DNA of 64,000 bases, from positions 372,001-436,000 of the forward strand of contig JYIP02000003.1 of NCBI GenBank assembly GCA_001051155.2, written 5' to 3'. The translations under genes and the position numbers were made by a program. This DNA is from Chrysoporthe austroafricana. Lineage: Eukaryota > Ascomycota > Sordariomycetes > Diaporthales > Cryphonectriaceae. Shown here one piece after another: positions 10,749 to 22,708 of the stretch. Under the pieces are notes generated by a model. It was not told where the DNA came from. It saw nothing but the letters and a program-made list of their open reading frames with translations, and ran no database searches. Every line of letters starts with the position of its first letter. Within the stretch, counting starts at the first letter, position 1.

Positions 10749-11061
10749 TATCCGCTCAGCATTGCGCAGGAGTTTGCACTGTGATAATGGTTGATCTTTT
10801 TTTTCTTCTTTATCTAGCATTCTAGTGATACCCCATCTAAGGATGACCTCTCAGCGATCGTCAGTATAACATACTTACCAATGCCAATCTGCTTCATTAA
10901 AGGCATCACTAAGAGCACGAGAATAACGGCAACAGCGAGGTGTTTTGGAAGTCAGCTACCCGTGTATATTTGGTAAGTCGAAGAGATACAGATGAGATGA
11001 TGCTCGTGCTCCTAAAATGTAGACCGACGTGTTGAAGATGGATATACCGTATGCTTGCGAC
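10749..11061. other. Convergent intergenic region
   Basis: Shared 3' flank of MLH3 (+) and the CorA-like gene (-). It is AT-rich with a T-run at about 10798-10806. No gene was seen. Confidence 0.6.
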
Positions 11062-12849
11062 CTATAGCCGCTTCTTTCGGTGTTCAGCCCACCGAAAAGG
11101 CAGCTTCACCTCCGCGATTGCGTTATGCAACGGCTTAGAGTCTTTCTGCGCTCGCTGTATGTCTCGGTCATACCGGTACTCCTCGAACTTCCACCATACC
11201 GCCCAGCCCACCAACGTGACGATAGTCAGCGGGACCGTCACGGCCCAGTAGATCCAAAAGTCTGGAGAGACCGAAGAGCTGCTATTCGCACGACTAGCAT
11301 TGCCACTGCCGTCATTGCCGCTCCAGCTGAACATGCCCACGCTGAAGAGCGTCTGCACGACTCGTAAGTATAGATCCAGACTAATGTGGCAAACAGGGCC
11401 CGAGTGTTCAGATCCTCGCTTACAGCAACGAACGTCCCTGGAAGATATGCAGCTGTGATCAGGGCGATGATCTTCATGCTCGTGCTATCCTTGCCTGCGG
11501 ACACTGCCAGTCGGGCGCTCGTTTGGCCGTCGTCTTGGGCAATAGATGTATACAACTGTCAAAAACCCCGAATGAGACCTGCACCGCCGTTGCTCTGGTA
11601 ATCTCGGGTGGCAACTCACAATGTTTAGCTGCAGCTGCATTCGCGCCTCGGAAGTCAGCGTGATTTCCAGATAGGCCTGGCTGAGACTCTTCAGGTGCTC
11701 AAGCGGCTCCTGGAAGAGGGCCCTGTCTACACCCCGGCATTTCTGCAACCTCTTGTTCCTCTCCAGCAGCACGAGCATGGCGTCGATGCACTCGATGTCC
11801 CACTGCGGCGAGCGCCTGGTGAAGATAAGCCACGTGGAGACGTCGTTGAGCGCGGCCATAAGCTTCTGGGCGGTGTCCCTGCGCATCTGGCCGTTGACGA
11901 AGAGCCTCGGCTCCTCGTCGTCGTGCGAGTCGGTGTAGAGCTTCTGGGACCTGCCGGCTGTCGTCACCCCGATGCTGGCCTCAATCTCGACGACCTGCCT
12001 GCTGAGGAAGCCCGTCACGTACGTCCGCACCCGCTGGATGTGCGTCGCCAGCGCCAGGCACGGCAGCAGGAACGGGTGGCACATCAGGTGCTCCGACGCC
12101 CGGAACTGGCTGGCGAATGCCTCGAGCGCCGGCGGCCTCTGCACAGGCGACGTGAATTGGTCGATGTCGAATGCGAAGCCGATGACGAGAGCCGTGGTGA
12201 TGCCGGTCTCGAAGTCGTGGCAGAGAGAGAGCCCGCCGATCGAGCACTCCCATTTCTGGGGAGAGATGAAGACTAGGCCTGTATGGGGGCGGGAGGCGGT
12301 CAGCCCGTAACACACCGGGGCAGTCGACAGATGACGATGTGTGTAAGGTCTGGAACGGACGCACCCAGTCTCGTGCAGCTGTCAGAGGTGCTGCCCTCCG
12401 GATATTTGTGGCATGAGTACAACCCAGATGGATGCTGAAACTTCGTAAACGTGCATTGTGGCAGTTGGAGGGCCTCCAGGACTCTAGAGGAGATCAGCTC
12501 CGCGGGCACAGCGCGTGCAAACCCCCCTTTGGGCTGTGCAAATAGCAACCGGACGCCGCCCTCGGGGTCCTTGTCCCCGTCATGGCGTCCGTGAGGATGC
12601 GAGGGGCCCTTCCTCCACGCCCACTCTTCGACTTCTGATGCCTTCAGAGGCTGTAGCGTTGTGGTGTAGGCAGCACCGCCCGAGGCCTGCCGCGTCCTCA
12701 TGTCAGCACAGAACCAGAGACGAGAAGACAGCCCAGGACCGGAGCGAGCGCACGTCTAGGTATTTCCAGGCCTCGAGGTACGCAAAGCTGCCGCTTTGGT
12801 CGCCGTGGAGATTCTGCAGGAGTGGTGCGTCGAGGATGGCCTGAAGCAT
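11062..12849 (-). CDS. CorA-like membrane protein
   Basis: Five exons (12754-12849, 12365-12686, 11620-12278, 11424-11555, 11062-11352) give 499 residues. The large N-terminal soluble part contains CTFTKFQHPSGLYSCHKYPE and a helical segment with QMRRDTAQKLMAALNDVS. Two C-terminal membrane helices follow: one around MKIIALITAAYLPGTFVATLF, and one around FWIYWAVTVPLTIVTLVGW. This matches fungal CorA-like Mg2+ transporter-type proteins, but the GMN signature of true CorA channels is absent, so ion transport is uncertain. The 71-base intron with donor GTAAGC and branch CTTAC joins YLPGTFVA to TLFSVGMFSW. The first exon and start (12849) are the least certain part. Confidence 0.8.
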
Positions 12850-13141
12850 TGTTGGCGATGATGCCGACTAGTCGTTATAGGACACCGCACTTGAGCTGAG
12901 AGGGTGTGAGACGGACGACGGCTATCAGCTGCAGCCTGCAGGTCCCACTGCTGCCCAATCATAAGCAAACGACGACATGGATTTCGAAGCAATCAAGCCT
13001 CGCAAACTAAGAAGTGCAGGGGCTTCGGTTATATCAACATTATCCATCACCAGAAAAGGATGTCGCAATTTCACAGTCCGCAAGCGGGCACGCTGCACGT
13101 CCATCCGGACTGTCTAACAACCAGCAGGTGAGTCTCGAGCT

Positions 13142-14047
13142 TCAATATCGGTTGCTATCGCCGTGGAAAATGAAACCTCCGCCGCGTCCTGACTCGTCGA
13201 CCAGTTCAGCATACAAATTCTCCAATTCCTTGCTCATCGACTCCGAGCTAGCATTCTCCTGAAGGCGTTCAAAGTCGAGTAGTTTCACCCCTTCTTTCGT
13301 GACGAGAAAGTTATATCTGTTTACATCTCCATGTACAAGTCCTATTTCGTGGAATTTCGTTAAAGCGGTTTTGCAAACGCTTAGATCCTGAAAGGAAGCA
13401 AAGCGTCCTTCTATTTTCTCCAATAGAAAACCCACGATGCGTCCATTTTCGTGAACATGAGCGAGAAAGCGCGGTGCCAGTCCAGAACCCTCGAGCAACT
13501 GATATGCTCTCGTTTCTTGTTCAACGCGAGGCAGCTCCCATTCAAAACGGGCTATCTTAGCGATCATGGTGGCTGATGATGAAAGCGTGGTCGGGAGGAT
13601 CGAGACGGCTTCGAAAGCCATTGCGGTAAGCTGCTTAGTTTTCTCTAAATCTAGGCAATCAACCCTAGTGTGATGCCATTGACACTTGACGCCAGCTAGT
13701 GTTCGATTCAGGATGGAGGTTTTCAAGTCGCCACTGGTTTTATCTCTGAAGATACGGGCAACAGTCCATTCTTTATTGGAAGGAAGGGGAGGCAGGGACT
13801 GAAGAGGGAATGAAAGCGTGTCTCTGTCAAAGGTTCCAGGCGAGATAATGAGATATTTAACCCGGTTTCCAATTCGTAGTCGATATTCGCTTTCAAAAGA
13901 ATCGTCATCGTCTACTTCCATAGACATGATGATCGGCTGTATTGGCGGTTTTGTAGTGTGGTCGCCAGACATTCTGTCTGAAGAGGAGTCAAAACCAAGA
14001 AGAGATGTGGCATTCGTGCATTTATGGTTCGCAATATCGTTTACCAT
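13142..14047 (-). CDS. Small protein kinase-like protein (atypical, DFE motif)
   Basis: An intronless 301-residue protein. A kinase-like fold is suggested by Lys164 in MIAKIARFE, an E-rich alphaC-like stretch (VEQETRAYQLL), a catalytic-loop sequence HGDVNRYNFL (D241, N246) and a metal-site Asp258 in KLLDFE. The glycine loop is not recognisable, and DFG is replaced by DFE. These features match a family of small fungal RIO/AUR-like kinases. Many members carry the misleading database name alpha-galactosidase A precursor, although no glycosidase motif is visible. The N-terminal 90 residues are acidic and variable. Substrate unknown. GC content is clearly lower than in neighbouring genes, consistent with an accessory gene. 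Confidence 0.75.
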   Translation of the reverse strand: MVNDIANHKCTNATSLLGFDSSSDRMSGDHTTKPPIQPIIMSMEVDDDDSFESEYRLRIGNRVKYLIISPGTFDRDTLSFPLQSLPPLPSNKEWTVARIFRDKTSGDLKTSILNRTLAGVKCQWHHTRVDCLDLEKTKQLTAMAFEAVSILPTTLSSSATMIAKIARFEWELPRVEQETRAYQLLEGSGLAPRFLAHVHENGRIVGFLLEKIEGRFASFQDLSVCKTALTKFHEIGLVHGDVNRYNFLVTKEGVKLLDFERLQENASSESMSKELENLYAELVDESGRGGGFIFHGDSNRY

Positions 14048-14897
14048 CGCTATGCCTCCAAAACTTAGCTTTTAAAGCACTTCCAAAAATTGACGGCCAA
14101 CACGCGCACCCTTATATACAAAAAAAGACTTTTGTCTCCGCAACCGGGCTTCCTGCTAGTGGCAACCCAAGAACTGCGGCCAGATAGGTCCATTAATTAA
14201 AGGTGCTATGCTATAGGCGCCGGGCCAACAGTCCTGGCCCAGCGCCTGCACAGCGGCTAGATGATCCAATGCGATTTAACCAACCAAATATCCGTGTTTT
14301 AAAGCCCCCCCAACGAGGCCGCTTCTCTAGGCATAGCGGTTATACGAAACACCCTCAACCACTTTTGGCGGACCGTTGGTTCGACTGTCCTTGGTCTCCC
14401 AGTTAGGAGGAGGGGTTGGACACATGTGAAGTCCTTGACAGACTGGCGCGATGTTTCTACCGCCTGGATTGGCCTAGTCCTTGTCTCAGCTGGAGCCAAC
14501 TCCAAACACATTGCGGCCAACACCGATAGATTCCCAAACAGCTTCAGCGACAACAGAACAGGGCTTGGAGCACCTCGTGGCTCGACAGCTATAAATCGAG
14601 CCTCCTCGGAGCATCATTCAACTACATCATAACAACATCAGATTCAAGCGATCAATCTCACCTCCACTGCGTCGGCAACAATCAAGCGTTCCGAACCAGC
14701 TACGTGCCGGCCAACCCGCCAACGCCACCCAAGTTTCTTGGCAACGAAACAGCTTTGCTTTCTACATTCATAGTCGCTCATGTTCATTATCCGCAAACGT
14801 GTGCGAATCATTTGACTGTCCAAAATCGTAGGGAGGAAGTTATCCCCTAAACCTGAGCGTAGTCTTAATCTAATACATAATACTTATTAGTTAAGAA
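14048..14897. other. Intergenic region, promoter of the 70-residue Cys-rich gene
   Basis: No protein gene was seen. A TATAAAT box at 14590-14596 is followed by a CA/TC-rich leader, so transcription of the downstream gene may begin near 14620-14640. A short upstream ORF (ATG at 14780, stop at 14815) lies in that leader. Confidence 0.55.
14586..14597 (+). promoter_or_regulatory. TATA box, 12-mer shared with the 31.1 kb gene
   Basis: The 12-mer CAGCTATAAATC contains a consensus TATAAAT and stands 301 bases before the ATG at 14898. The same 12-mer occurs at 30942-30953 before the other small cysteine-containing gene. Confidence 0.6.
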
Positions 14898-15110
14898 ATG
14901 TGCACGTCCAAGTATATCAAATACACGTGCGGCTGCAAGAGGGAGATGGAGTTCATCCAGTGCCCGGAGCGCCAGGGAACCAACGTCAAATGCACTCCAG
15001 TCAATAAAGTATGGGGCAAGGATTCGGCCAATTACTGTTCCAGGCACTTGGTCAAGCCAGACGTGCCAGTGAAATACACGAGCCAAAATGGACAGATTGT
15101 GGAAGAGTAA
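14898..15110 (+). CDS. Small cysteine-rich protein, 70 residues
   Basis: A single-exon gene of 70 residues with Cys at 2, 11, 13, 22, 32 and 47 and a C-x2-H near the end (YCSRHLVKP). The spacing (YTCGC, then EFIQCPE, then GTNVKC, then YCSRHL) resembles small intracellular Cys/His proteins found widely in filamentous ascomycetes, which probably bind zinc. There is no signal peptide. A strong TATA box lies upstream. No function is known to me. The gene converges with the F-box gene, with 128 bases between the stops. Confidence 0.7.
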   Translation: MCTSKYIKYTCGCKREMEFIQCPERQGTNVKCTPVNKVWGKDSANYCSRHLVKPDVPVKYTSQNGQIVEE

Positions 15111-15238
15111 AGCAGGGCTCGTGAAATGTGAAGCTACATTGAGACGGTGAGTTATACGTTGGGAGATCTGGAAATTTGCTCGGCTTTCTATATAGTCTGG
15201 CCACAACATCATATTGGCGAACAGTTTCCACATCCTTG

Positions 15239-16291
15239 TCATTCTCTCATGTTGAAGTAGCCTCTTCTCCGAGCAGCCTCTGGTAGCTCAGTTGGCAGGT
15301 TGTTACCCTCGCCACTCGATCTCCACAACAGCTGTGCCTGTTCACACCATCGAAAATGTTCCAAAAAACCATCTTCTGCATACACCTTGTCGCGAGCCTC
15401 GAATGCCCACTTCTCGCCCCTTGAACCGATGATGTCTTTTTCGAGAGCGAGCTGACACCCGGCGCACGACATTCCGTGTTCGACTTTGCCGGTTCGTCTA
15501 TCATAATAAGGAAGTGCACACGATCCCATAAAGTTGTATTTTTGATTTTGTCTCGAGTTCGCCGGCTGTGCCTGCGCCAGTGCATGCGGTTGATGTCCGG
15601 AAACCAGGATGGCCTGATGAACAGAAACGACCGTAATACGGGATTTTTGTACGCGTTCCTCTATCGAATAGATTCCGGGCAAAGTCTTGAATGATCTCAG
15701 TTGGTCTACTTCGGCCTTGGTCAAGTGGAATTGCTTCCGGACAGCGGCAAGAGGTCGCACTTGGGTTTCCAGAGCCTCTTGGAGGCATTTGAAACAGCAT
15801 CGAGTCCAGGTTAGGAGGGATATAAACCCGCCGAATTCGCCGCAAAGAGCACAAGCCTTGGTACATAGAGACGAGTAAAAGTTGAATAGAGAAACGCCAG
15901 TGGCGAGTCGTGTTCGTAACAAGGCGCAGAGAGTGTTCAGTCCATTCGAGACTAGCATTTGGTATTGCTTGAGAGAGTCTACCGTCTGTCTCGATCTGAG
16001 ATTTGTTTGCCGAAAGTTAAATAGAGAGTACATATCCAGACCTAACAACACTTCATGCAAGAGCTCGAGGGGTAGCCGATTGAGGGAGCCGAGTCCCGCA
16101 TTAGAAGTCCGCCGGAAGGGCGTCGCTATCGATAGACGAATACCGACGTGTTGGCGAGGCGAGAACCATATCACGGAGTGACAGTAGTCTTTCCGATGAT
16201 AGGTGGTGGCTCGAACAACGGCATCGGTCTGTTCCTCGCGGAAATGGTATTCGGTGGCGGAGCGATATCCGCGAGGCATAAGGGTAGCCAT
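15239..16291 (-). CDS. F-box protein with Cys-rich segment
   Basis: An intronless 350-residue protein. An F-box-like segment follows residue 65 (GSLNRLPLELLHEVLLGLDM, then SLFNFRQTN). F-box proteins dock substrates to SCF ubiquitin ligases through Skp1. After it come Cys pairs (CTKACALCGEFGG and TRCCFKCLQEAL at about residues 142-170) that could bind zinc, and a second pair in MSCAGCQLALE. This layout is common in an expanded family of fungal F-box proteins. Substrates are unknown. The ATG at 16291 is the first in frame. The weak point is that the first 60 residues do not resemble anything I recognise. Confidence 0.78.
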   Translation of the reverse strand: MATLMPRGYRSATEYHFREEQTDAVVRATTYHRKDYCHSVIWFSPRQHVGIRLSIATPFRRTSNAGLGSLNRLPLELLHEVLLGLDMYSLFNFRQTNLRSRQTVDSLKQYQMLVSNGLNTLCALLRTRLATGVSLFNFYSSLCTKACALCGEFGGFISLLTWTRCCFKCLQEALETQVRPLAAVRKQFHLTKAEVDQLRSFKTLPGIYSIEERVQKSRITVVSVHQAILVSGHQPHALAQAQPANSRQNQKYNFMGSCALPYYDRRTGKVEHGMSCAGCQLALEKDIIGSRGEKWAFEARDKVYAEDGFLEHFRWCEQAQLLWRSSGEGNNLPTELPEAARRRGYFNMRE

Positions 16292-17728
16292 TTTCGATGT
16301 GTTTGTCAGTACGCTTGATTGAAAGAGGCATTGGCCTTAGTAGACTCCCTTGGCGGGTGACGATCTCGATGATGGGGCGAATGGTTGCGTTTATATGCCG
16401 CCTGTCATGTTGTGGTCCACACGTCGTGTCGAGCTGGGTAAGTAATAACAGTGGCTGCTTAGAACGTGGACGTCGCGTGCCACCCTCTCTGGAGGCGCCG
16501 CTTTTGACTCGTATCTGAGGTGTGTACGCCCCTTCGAGTCCAATTCGGGGTAGAACAAAGATCGAATTCAGATGCAATCTACTAGGAGGAGGCCGAGAGG
16601 CTCTCGACTCGGGTGGATTCAGCGCCGTGGCGGCAATAAGGCGAATCACTGAGGGTCCCGGGACGCGGCAGCGACAGCAGCACAAATTGCATGCGCATAG
16701 ATGCGAGTGAGGGGCGGTCATCCGTTAAATGAAAGGGCAAGATCGGCAGCGATGGCTGAAAGCGGATGGGCGGGGGTGGGCATGTGAAGTGAAGAGTACA
16801 AGAAGAGGGGTCGGATTCAAGAGGGTTTCTGTTGATGCTGGGGCGCGTCACGACGGGGCGCGGCGGGCAACGTTGGGCGAAAGTAGCGCGAGATTCCGTG
16901 ACAGCAGCGCTTAGGTCTACAGTGGCTGACCCCCTCACCGGCATAACTTCGGATACCTAGGATGCGAATTCTGTTCACGAAACGATTTGGATTGTTGCGT
17001 TACAGAATATCTTGATCCAAGTCGAAGAGCATCAGAACTGTTGCTGAGCCCTGCTAAACTTTTAAATTCCACTTCGTTCCTCAAGGCTCTGTTAGGCAGA
17101 CCGCTTGCGGTTTGCGTCTCCCGTAGTGTATAAGCCTCTAGGCGACGACGGTATGGCCTGGCGGCGAGGCCAAGATTTGTCAGACCCCACAAGGACGCAT
17201 CGCTTTCTGATAAGTCCAAATAGGAAGTGTTGAAGCGCTCAAGATCAAGATCCCTTCGTACGCCCGATGACCTTTCAGATAGAAGTTTGGTGTGTTCGGT
17301 CCGTGTATAGATAGGACGCCTGGACAAATCACTTAAGCTACCCAGATAGTATGAATGATCAAGCTTGTAGGGATGGGGACAGGCACGATGCCGAGAACAC
17401 GATATCGCATTTCTTGACGCGTCTATAAAGTCATATTTTGGGAATTATCACCTATGATATACTTCTACCCAGCCATGAGATAGAATTCAATAGCGACGAG
17501 GGACAATGAAGAAAATAGAGCAAGCAGCGAGGCCCAAGGGTTAGGGGCTGCTGAGCCCCATAGCACGGCCCAAGCGCGCCAGCCACTGCGGCGGGAGCTT
17601 GTAGTCGCGTCCGTGTGACGTCCTTCGTCATTACACGACCGCTTAGGTGCCATCCGGATTGCACTTCGTTCACTCGAGTATGTGACTGCGACCCGAAGGC
17701 AACTTCTGAACGACAAGCCTTGGTGATA
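16292..17728. other. Divergent intergenic region
   Basis: This lies between the F-box gene (-) and VPS11 (+). I find no ATG-initiated frame with coding character. A 130-codon minus-strand frame at 16935-17327 begins at TTG and has no recognisable motif, so it was not called. Confidence 0.5.
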
Positions 17729-20700
17729 ATGGCTCTTTCTGTACGTACCCCCCTCCTGCTGTTATCCCAAGGCGCATTCTAACCTGCCGGATTCGACAGT
17801 GGAAATCCTTTGACTTCTTCGACGTCAGCCAGGTCAAGCTCTCTGACGACGACGAAACGCGCTCCTTCTTCGAGGGCAACGAGATAGCTAGCGTTTGCTC
17901 CGGCTCCGACAGTCTCTTCATTGGTAGCACCGACGGATACGTGCGCATCGTGGGCCCAAGCTGGAAGATCGTGCGCAGCTTCCCCGCACATGAGGATGTT
18001 CGGATATCACACATGCGCCAGGTCGAAGGGACGAGCCTGCTGGTCACGGTCGCGGAAGACTTGAGCAGCGAGCCGGTGCTGAAGGTTTGGGCGTTGGACA
18101 AGCCGGTCAAGAAGACGGGCATCCCGACCTGCCTCAGCACCCTCACCATCAACAATGCGAGGAAGCAATTTCCCATCTCCGCTTTCGCGGCAACGGAGGA
18201 CTTGTCGCAGATTGCTGTTGGTTTTGCGAACGGTGCCGTCACGGTGATCAGGGGTGATCTGATCAACGACCGTGGCGCGAAGCAAAGGATCGTCTACGAA
18301 TCGGCGGAACCCATCACTGGTGTCGAGTTGCGGGTGGACGAAAAGCTTACAACCCTTTTTGTCTCGACTGTGTCTAGGATACTGAAGTTGACAATATTGG
18401 GCAAGGGCCAGGGTCAGCCGCCCAAAACAGTCGAAGACCAGGGCTGCGGCGTTGGATGCATGACGGTCGACAAATCCACAGGAGATATTGTTGTCGCGAG
18501 AGATGATGCTATCTACTATTACACGCTTGAGGGACGAGGGCCGCCGCGCGCATACGAGTCACCAAAGGAGCTGGTCTCTGTCTATCACAACTATGTTGCC
18601 ATCGTGTCGCCACCCGCATCAACGCGTTCGCAAGATCCTAACATGATACGGCGGCGCTTCGGAGGTAGTGCTGCAGATGCCATCTTCAATGCGTCATCAT
18701 TCCTGTTACTGGATCCCGATCTCAAGGTGGTGGCACACACTGAGACTCTCATATCCAAGGTTCTGGCTGTCTTTGAGCTGTGGGGCGACTTGTACACCTT
18801 GACACAGGATGGCAAGATACAGAGATACCACGAGAAGACGTTGCAGCAGAGGCTGGACATGCTATACCAAAGGAACCTCTACCCGTTCGCGATTTCCCTT
18901 GCCCAGACAGCCGGTCTAGACGCACAACAGCAGAACGCTATCTTTCGGAGGTACGGTGACCATTTGTACCAGAAAGGAGAGTACGACCAGGCCATGACCC
19001 AGTACATCAAGGCAATCGACAATACAGAACCATCACAAGTAATACGAAAATTTCTCGACACGCAAAGGATACACAACCTCATCGAGTACTTGGAGCAGTT
19101 GCACGAGCATGGGAAGGCCACGTCAGATCATACGACTTTGCTGTTGAACTGCTATGCCAAGCTGAAGGATGTTGACAAACTAGAGAAGTTCATCAAGCAG
19201 CCTGGTGATCTCAAATTCGACCTAGATACTGCAATCTCAATGTGCAGGCAGGGGGGCTATTTTGAGCAGGCAGCGTATCTTGCCAAGAAGCATGGCGAGA
19301 ACGACATGGTGGTGGACATTCTCATTGAGGATTTGAGGAGCTATGACGAAGCAATTAACTTCATATGGCGCCTCGACCCTCAGACGGTAAAAACCCCATC
19401 CCCATGTGTTGGCGAAGGCCGGGCACTGACTGCGCTTGTCTAGGCCTACCCATGCCTCATGAAATATGCCAGAGTGCTCATCGAGCACTGCCCCAAAGAT
19501 GCGGCCCAAATATTCATCGACTATTATACAGGAAATTACCGACCAAGAATACGTCGCATCCCCACGAACGATTCAGCCACGCCCTCCTCAGTCGGTGGGG
19601 GCTTTGCGGCCGGTGCAGCAAGCGCTGTCCAGAATCTCTCCAATCTTCTTCCCCTGCCCTACATGAACTCCTCGGCAGTTGCTTCACCTCCTACACAAGG
19701 AAATTTGCCAGCCATTGTTGGCGATGCTTCGGTTCTTGTCGACACCGACGACGCACCACCTCCCCAATACACGCCTCCGCCACCACGAACGGCATTCTCT
19801 TCATTCATAGATCATCCTGACGAGTTCATAGTCTTTCTTGAAGCATGTCTCCAGGAGGACAGCATTTCGGATGCTGACAAGACCGACCTTTATACAACAC
19901 TTTTTGAAATGTATTTGCACAAGTTCACGGAGACGAAGAGCGAAGCTGGTCGAGAGGAGTGGGAGCAGAAGGCGAAGAAGCTCATCGAGGGCCGAGGGGC
20001 GCCTATAGAAAATTCGAACGTCCTCCTGCTGTCCCACCTCTCGGATTATCAGGATGGAACCACCCTTGTCAAGGAACAGGCTGGTTTGCTGTCCGACATC
20101 TTCCGCTCATACACCTCCGCTAAAGACACCCGCGGGGCAATGAAAGCGCTGCGCAAGTACGGCGCGCGAGAGCCGTCTCTCTACCCTGCTGCCCTCGCTT
20201 ATCTTACGTCGGATGCACGTGTGCTCGACGATGCAGGCCTCGACGAGCTTGCTGGTGTCCTGAACAAGATCGACGAAGACGGTCTAATGGCCCCACTGCA
20301 GGTGGTCCAGCTGCTCTCCAAGAATGCCGTCGCGACTATGGGCATGATCAAGCCGTATTTACACAAGACGATTGAGGATGAACGGAAGGAAATCGCCTCA
20401 AACCGGCGGCGTGTAGCCGGGTTTCGGTCAGAAACCGAACAGCGGCGCACCGAGATCACAAACCTGGGCTCAAATCCTACTGTGTTCCAGGGTACGCGGT
20501 GCCTCGTATGCACGCAGATGCTGGACCTGCCGGCCGTGCACTTCCTGTGCAAGCACAGCTTCCATCAGCGGTGTCTGCGGGGCGGAAACGGTGTTGATGG
20601 CGAGTGTCCGCTGTGTGCACAGAATAATCAGACCATCAGAGCAATCAAGAGAGGCCAAGAAGAGAATGCTGATCGTCATGAGCTATTCAAGGATGAGCTG

Positions 20701-20781
20701 GAAAGAAGTGATGATCGGTTTGCGACGGTCGCCGAGTGGTATGGTAGGGGCGTCATGGGCGTTCCGCAGAATCCGGAGTGA
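17729..20781 (+). CDS. VPS11: Vacuolar sorting protein VPS11 (PEP5), RING-type
   Basis: Exons 17729-17740, 17800-19386 and 19444-20781 give 978 residues. The first exon encodes only MALS and splices to WKSFDFFDVSQ, the usual VPS11 start. VPS11 is a core subunit of the HOPS and CORVET tethering complexes at vacuole and endosome. An N-terminal beta-propeller segment (SLFIGSTDGYVRIVG) is followed by a helical clathrin-type repeat region (YDQAMTQYIKAI, HGENDMVVDILIEDL). A C-terminal RING-H2 finger (CLVCTQMLDLPAVHFLCKHS onward, about residues 886-926) ends in CPLC. A Pro/Ser-rich insertion at about 565-640 follows the third exon start. Both introns are canonical. The gene converges with the lipoate ligase, 123 bases away. 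Confidence 0.95.
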
Positions 20782-20904
20782 GCGCGAGCCATGAGGTTAT
20801 GCCGCTTTCGCGGAATGGGTATCATGATTTTCTTGTCTAATGAAGAAATCCGACGACGCACGAGATGTGTGACTTGAGCAAAATGACCTGCAGATGGGTA
20901 TGGT

Positions 20905-22299
20905 CTACCTCTTGTTGCTGATGCCGAAGAGATGGTTGAACCAACTACCAACAGTTTCTGACGTAGCCTTGCTCCCTAGCTGCAGGATCTGCCGCCAGTC
21001 GGCGATGGTGTCGAGATTCTGGCCCTCGAGCACGCTGCCGTCGAAGCCAGAAATATCCGCCCGGTGAACCTGGCCGTGTCTTGCCGTGATTGTCGCGTGG
21101 AACTGTGACATGTGAGCAGGTCGTGGGCCAGAGGGTGAAGCCGCAGTACATGTTCACTTACATCGCTTGGCACACCTGGCGGGAAGGGCGGCCGCTCTCG
21201 AGGGTCATCCTCCGTAGGATGTGTCGAGAAAGTGAACAGCGGAGTCTGATTGTAAATCCATTCCCGAGACTGCTCGCGGCCACCACCGGTCAGCTTTTGA
21301 CTCAGTCGCGAACCCGCACGTCACGGGGGACAGACTCACCGTGAGCTCCCGGTATCCTCTCTGAATCTGTTCATGTGCAAAATCAGGCGCCTCCATCCCC
21401 TCGCCCATCACCGCCTGCACATCCGGCGCCCCATACATGGACCTAAACTCCCCTATCACAGCCTCCATAAAGTCCTCACCCCCAACCCCGACATTGCGGA
21501 TCCGACTCCTCACGCTCTCCACCCCCCTCGCCTTCATATACCCCTCCGCCGGCGACCTCAGCAGCCTCCCGATGTCGCCCAGGTTCGGCGAGGATAAGAG
21601 ACACGTCCCGTGGTGCAGCGACCTCAGCCGGGTGAGCTTGTATGCCGACCCCGAGACCTTGAACGTCGCACTGCCGTCACTGCCGCCGCCGTCACCATCC
21701 ACGACAATGTCGTGGCGCTCGTTCACCCTCGCCGTGGAGACACCCAGTCTGCGCAGCGCGCGCACGACCATCTCGGCGTGCCTGTCCCGGTCGAACAGGG
21801 CCGGCGGGCAGATGACGCTATAGTTGACGTTGCCGCGGTCGTGGAACACCGCGCCGCCGCCGGAGCGCCGCCGCACCAGCGCCACCCCCGCCGACCGCGC
21901 TGCCGCACCAGCACTATGGCCATCCCCACCGGGGCAGTCGTGTCCTTGGATGATAGCCGGATAGGAGCGCAGCAGGCCCAGGTCGACCTCCAGCCAGGGG
22001 TTCTGGTTGCGGCCGATGACGACGCAGGGGTCGTTGGCGTAGAGGAACAGCAGGGTGGAGTCCGGGTGGGAGGCCTGCAGCAGGAAGTGCTCCGCAGAGA
22101 GGTTCAGGTAGGGGTCGTGGGCGCGGGAGATATAGACCTGCACGCGGTGGGAGGCGCGGGCGACCTGGGTATGCCACGGCGCGGCGGCGGAGGAGGATGA
22201 GTACCTGCTACTACCCGGGCAGGGCCGGCGCCATTGGAAGCGCGGTGATGATGCGCTAGGGGATCTTGTTCGCCATGACACGCGACGCAGAGAGGCCAT
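20905..22299 (-). CDS. Lipoate-protein ligase, mitochondrial
   Basis: Exons 21340-22299, 21162-21269 and 20905-21102 give 421 residues. The enzyme attaches or transfers lipoyl groups to the lipoyl domains of 2-oxoacid dehydrogenases and glycine cleavage H protein. Signature elements include VVIGRNQNPWLEVD, RRRSGGGAVFHDRGNVNYS and the lysine-bearing KVSGSAYKLTRLRSLHHGTC. The short middle exon encodes SREWIYNQTPLFTFSTHPTE, and the last exon encodes a small C-terminal domain. The first 45 residues are Arg/Ser-rich without acidic residues, as expected of a mitochondrial presequence. It is the likely counterpart of yeast AIM22, although lipoyltransferase activity is also possible. Confidence 0.93.
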
Positions 22300-22708
22300 G
22301 AGACCCGGTGGAGCGGAGGTACAGGAAGAGATCGTGGGCCGGTGGTGAGACTCGGGAGACTTGGGTGGGTGGTGATGATAGGTTTTTCCTGGGGGACTCT
22401 TTTGATGGACAGAGACCCCGGGGAGGCACGTATCCCACCATAGGTGTTATGTGTTGCAGACCCGCGACGTAAAATATTAGTAAGCAGCGAACAGCATTGA
22501 CAAGATGCGAGGAATCGCGAAGGATTGCGGTCAGCACGTTTCGCCTCGCTTCGCCGTGGTCACATAGATACGGGCTGCGGCTGGGGAGGAGCTCATCCCC
22601 GGCCAGCACGCCCCATACAAAATAGCAACTCTCACACCATACGTGTTCGTCACTGTCTAGTCTCTCTTTCAGCAAAGCGGCGCACGGGAATATCGATACA
22701 CTTGCGAC
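22300..22708. other. Divergent promoter region
   Basis: This holds the 5' flanks of the lipoate ligase (-) and the ankyrin-like gene (+). No gene or strong motif was seen. Confidence 0.55.

Noticed and set aside
11353..11423. Reading straight through to WIYTYESCRRSS in the CorA-like gene
   Set aside because: The read-through destroys the second membrane helix. A 71-base intron with GTAAGC donor and CTTAC branch site restores it.
16935..17327. 130-codon minus-strand frame
   Set aside because: It starts at TTG and has no recognisable motif or spliced continuation.
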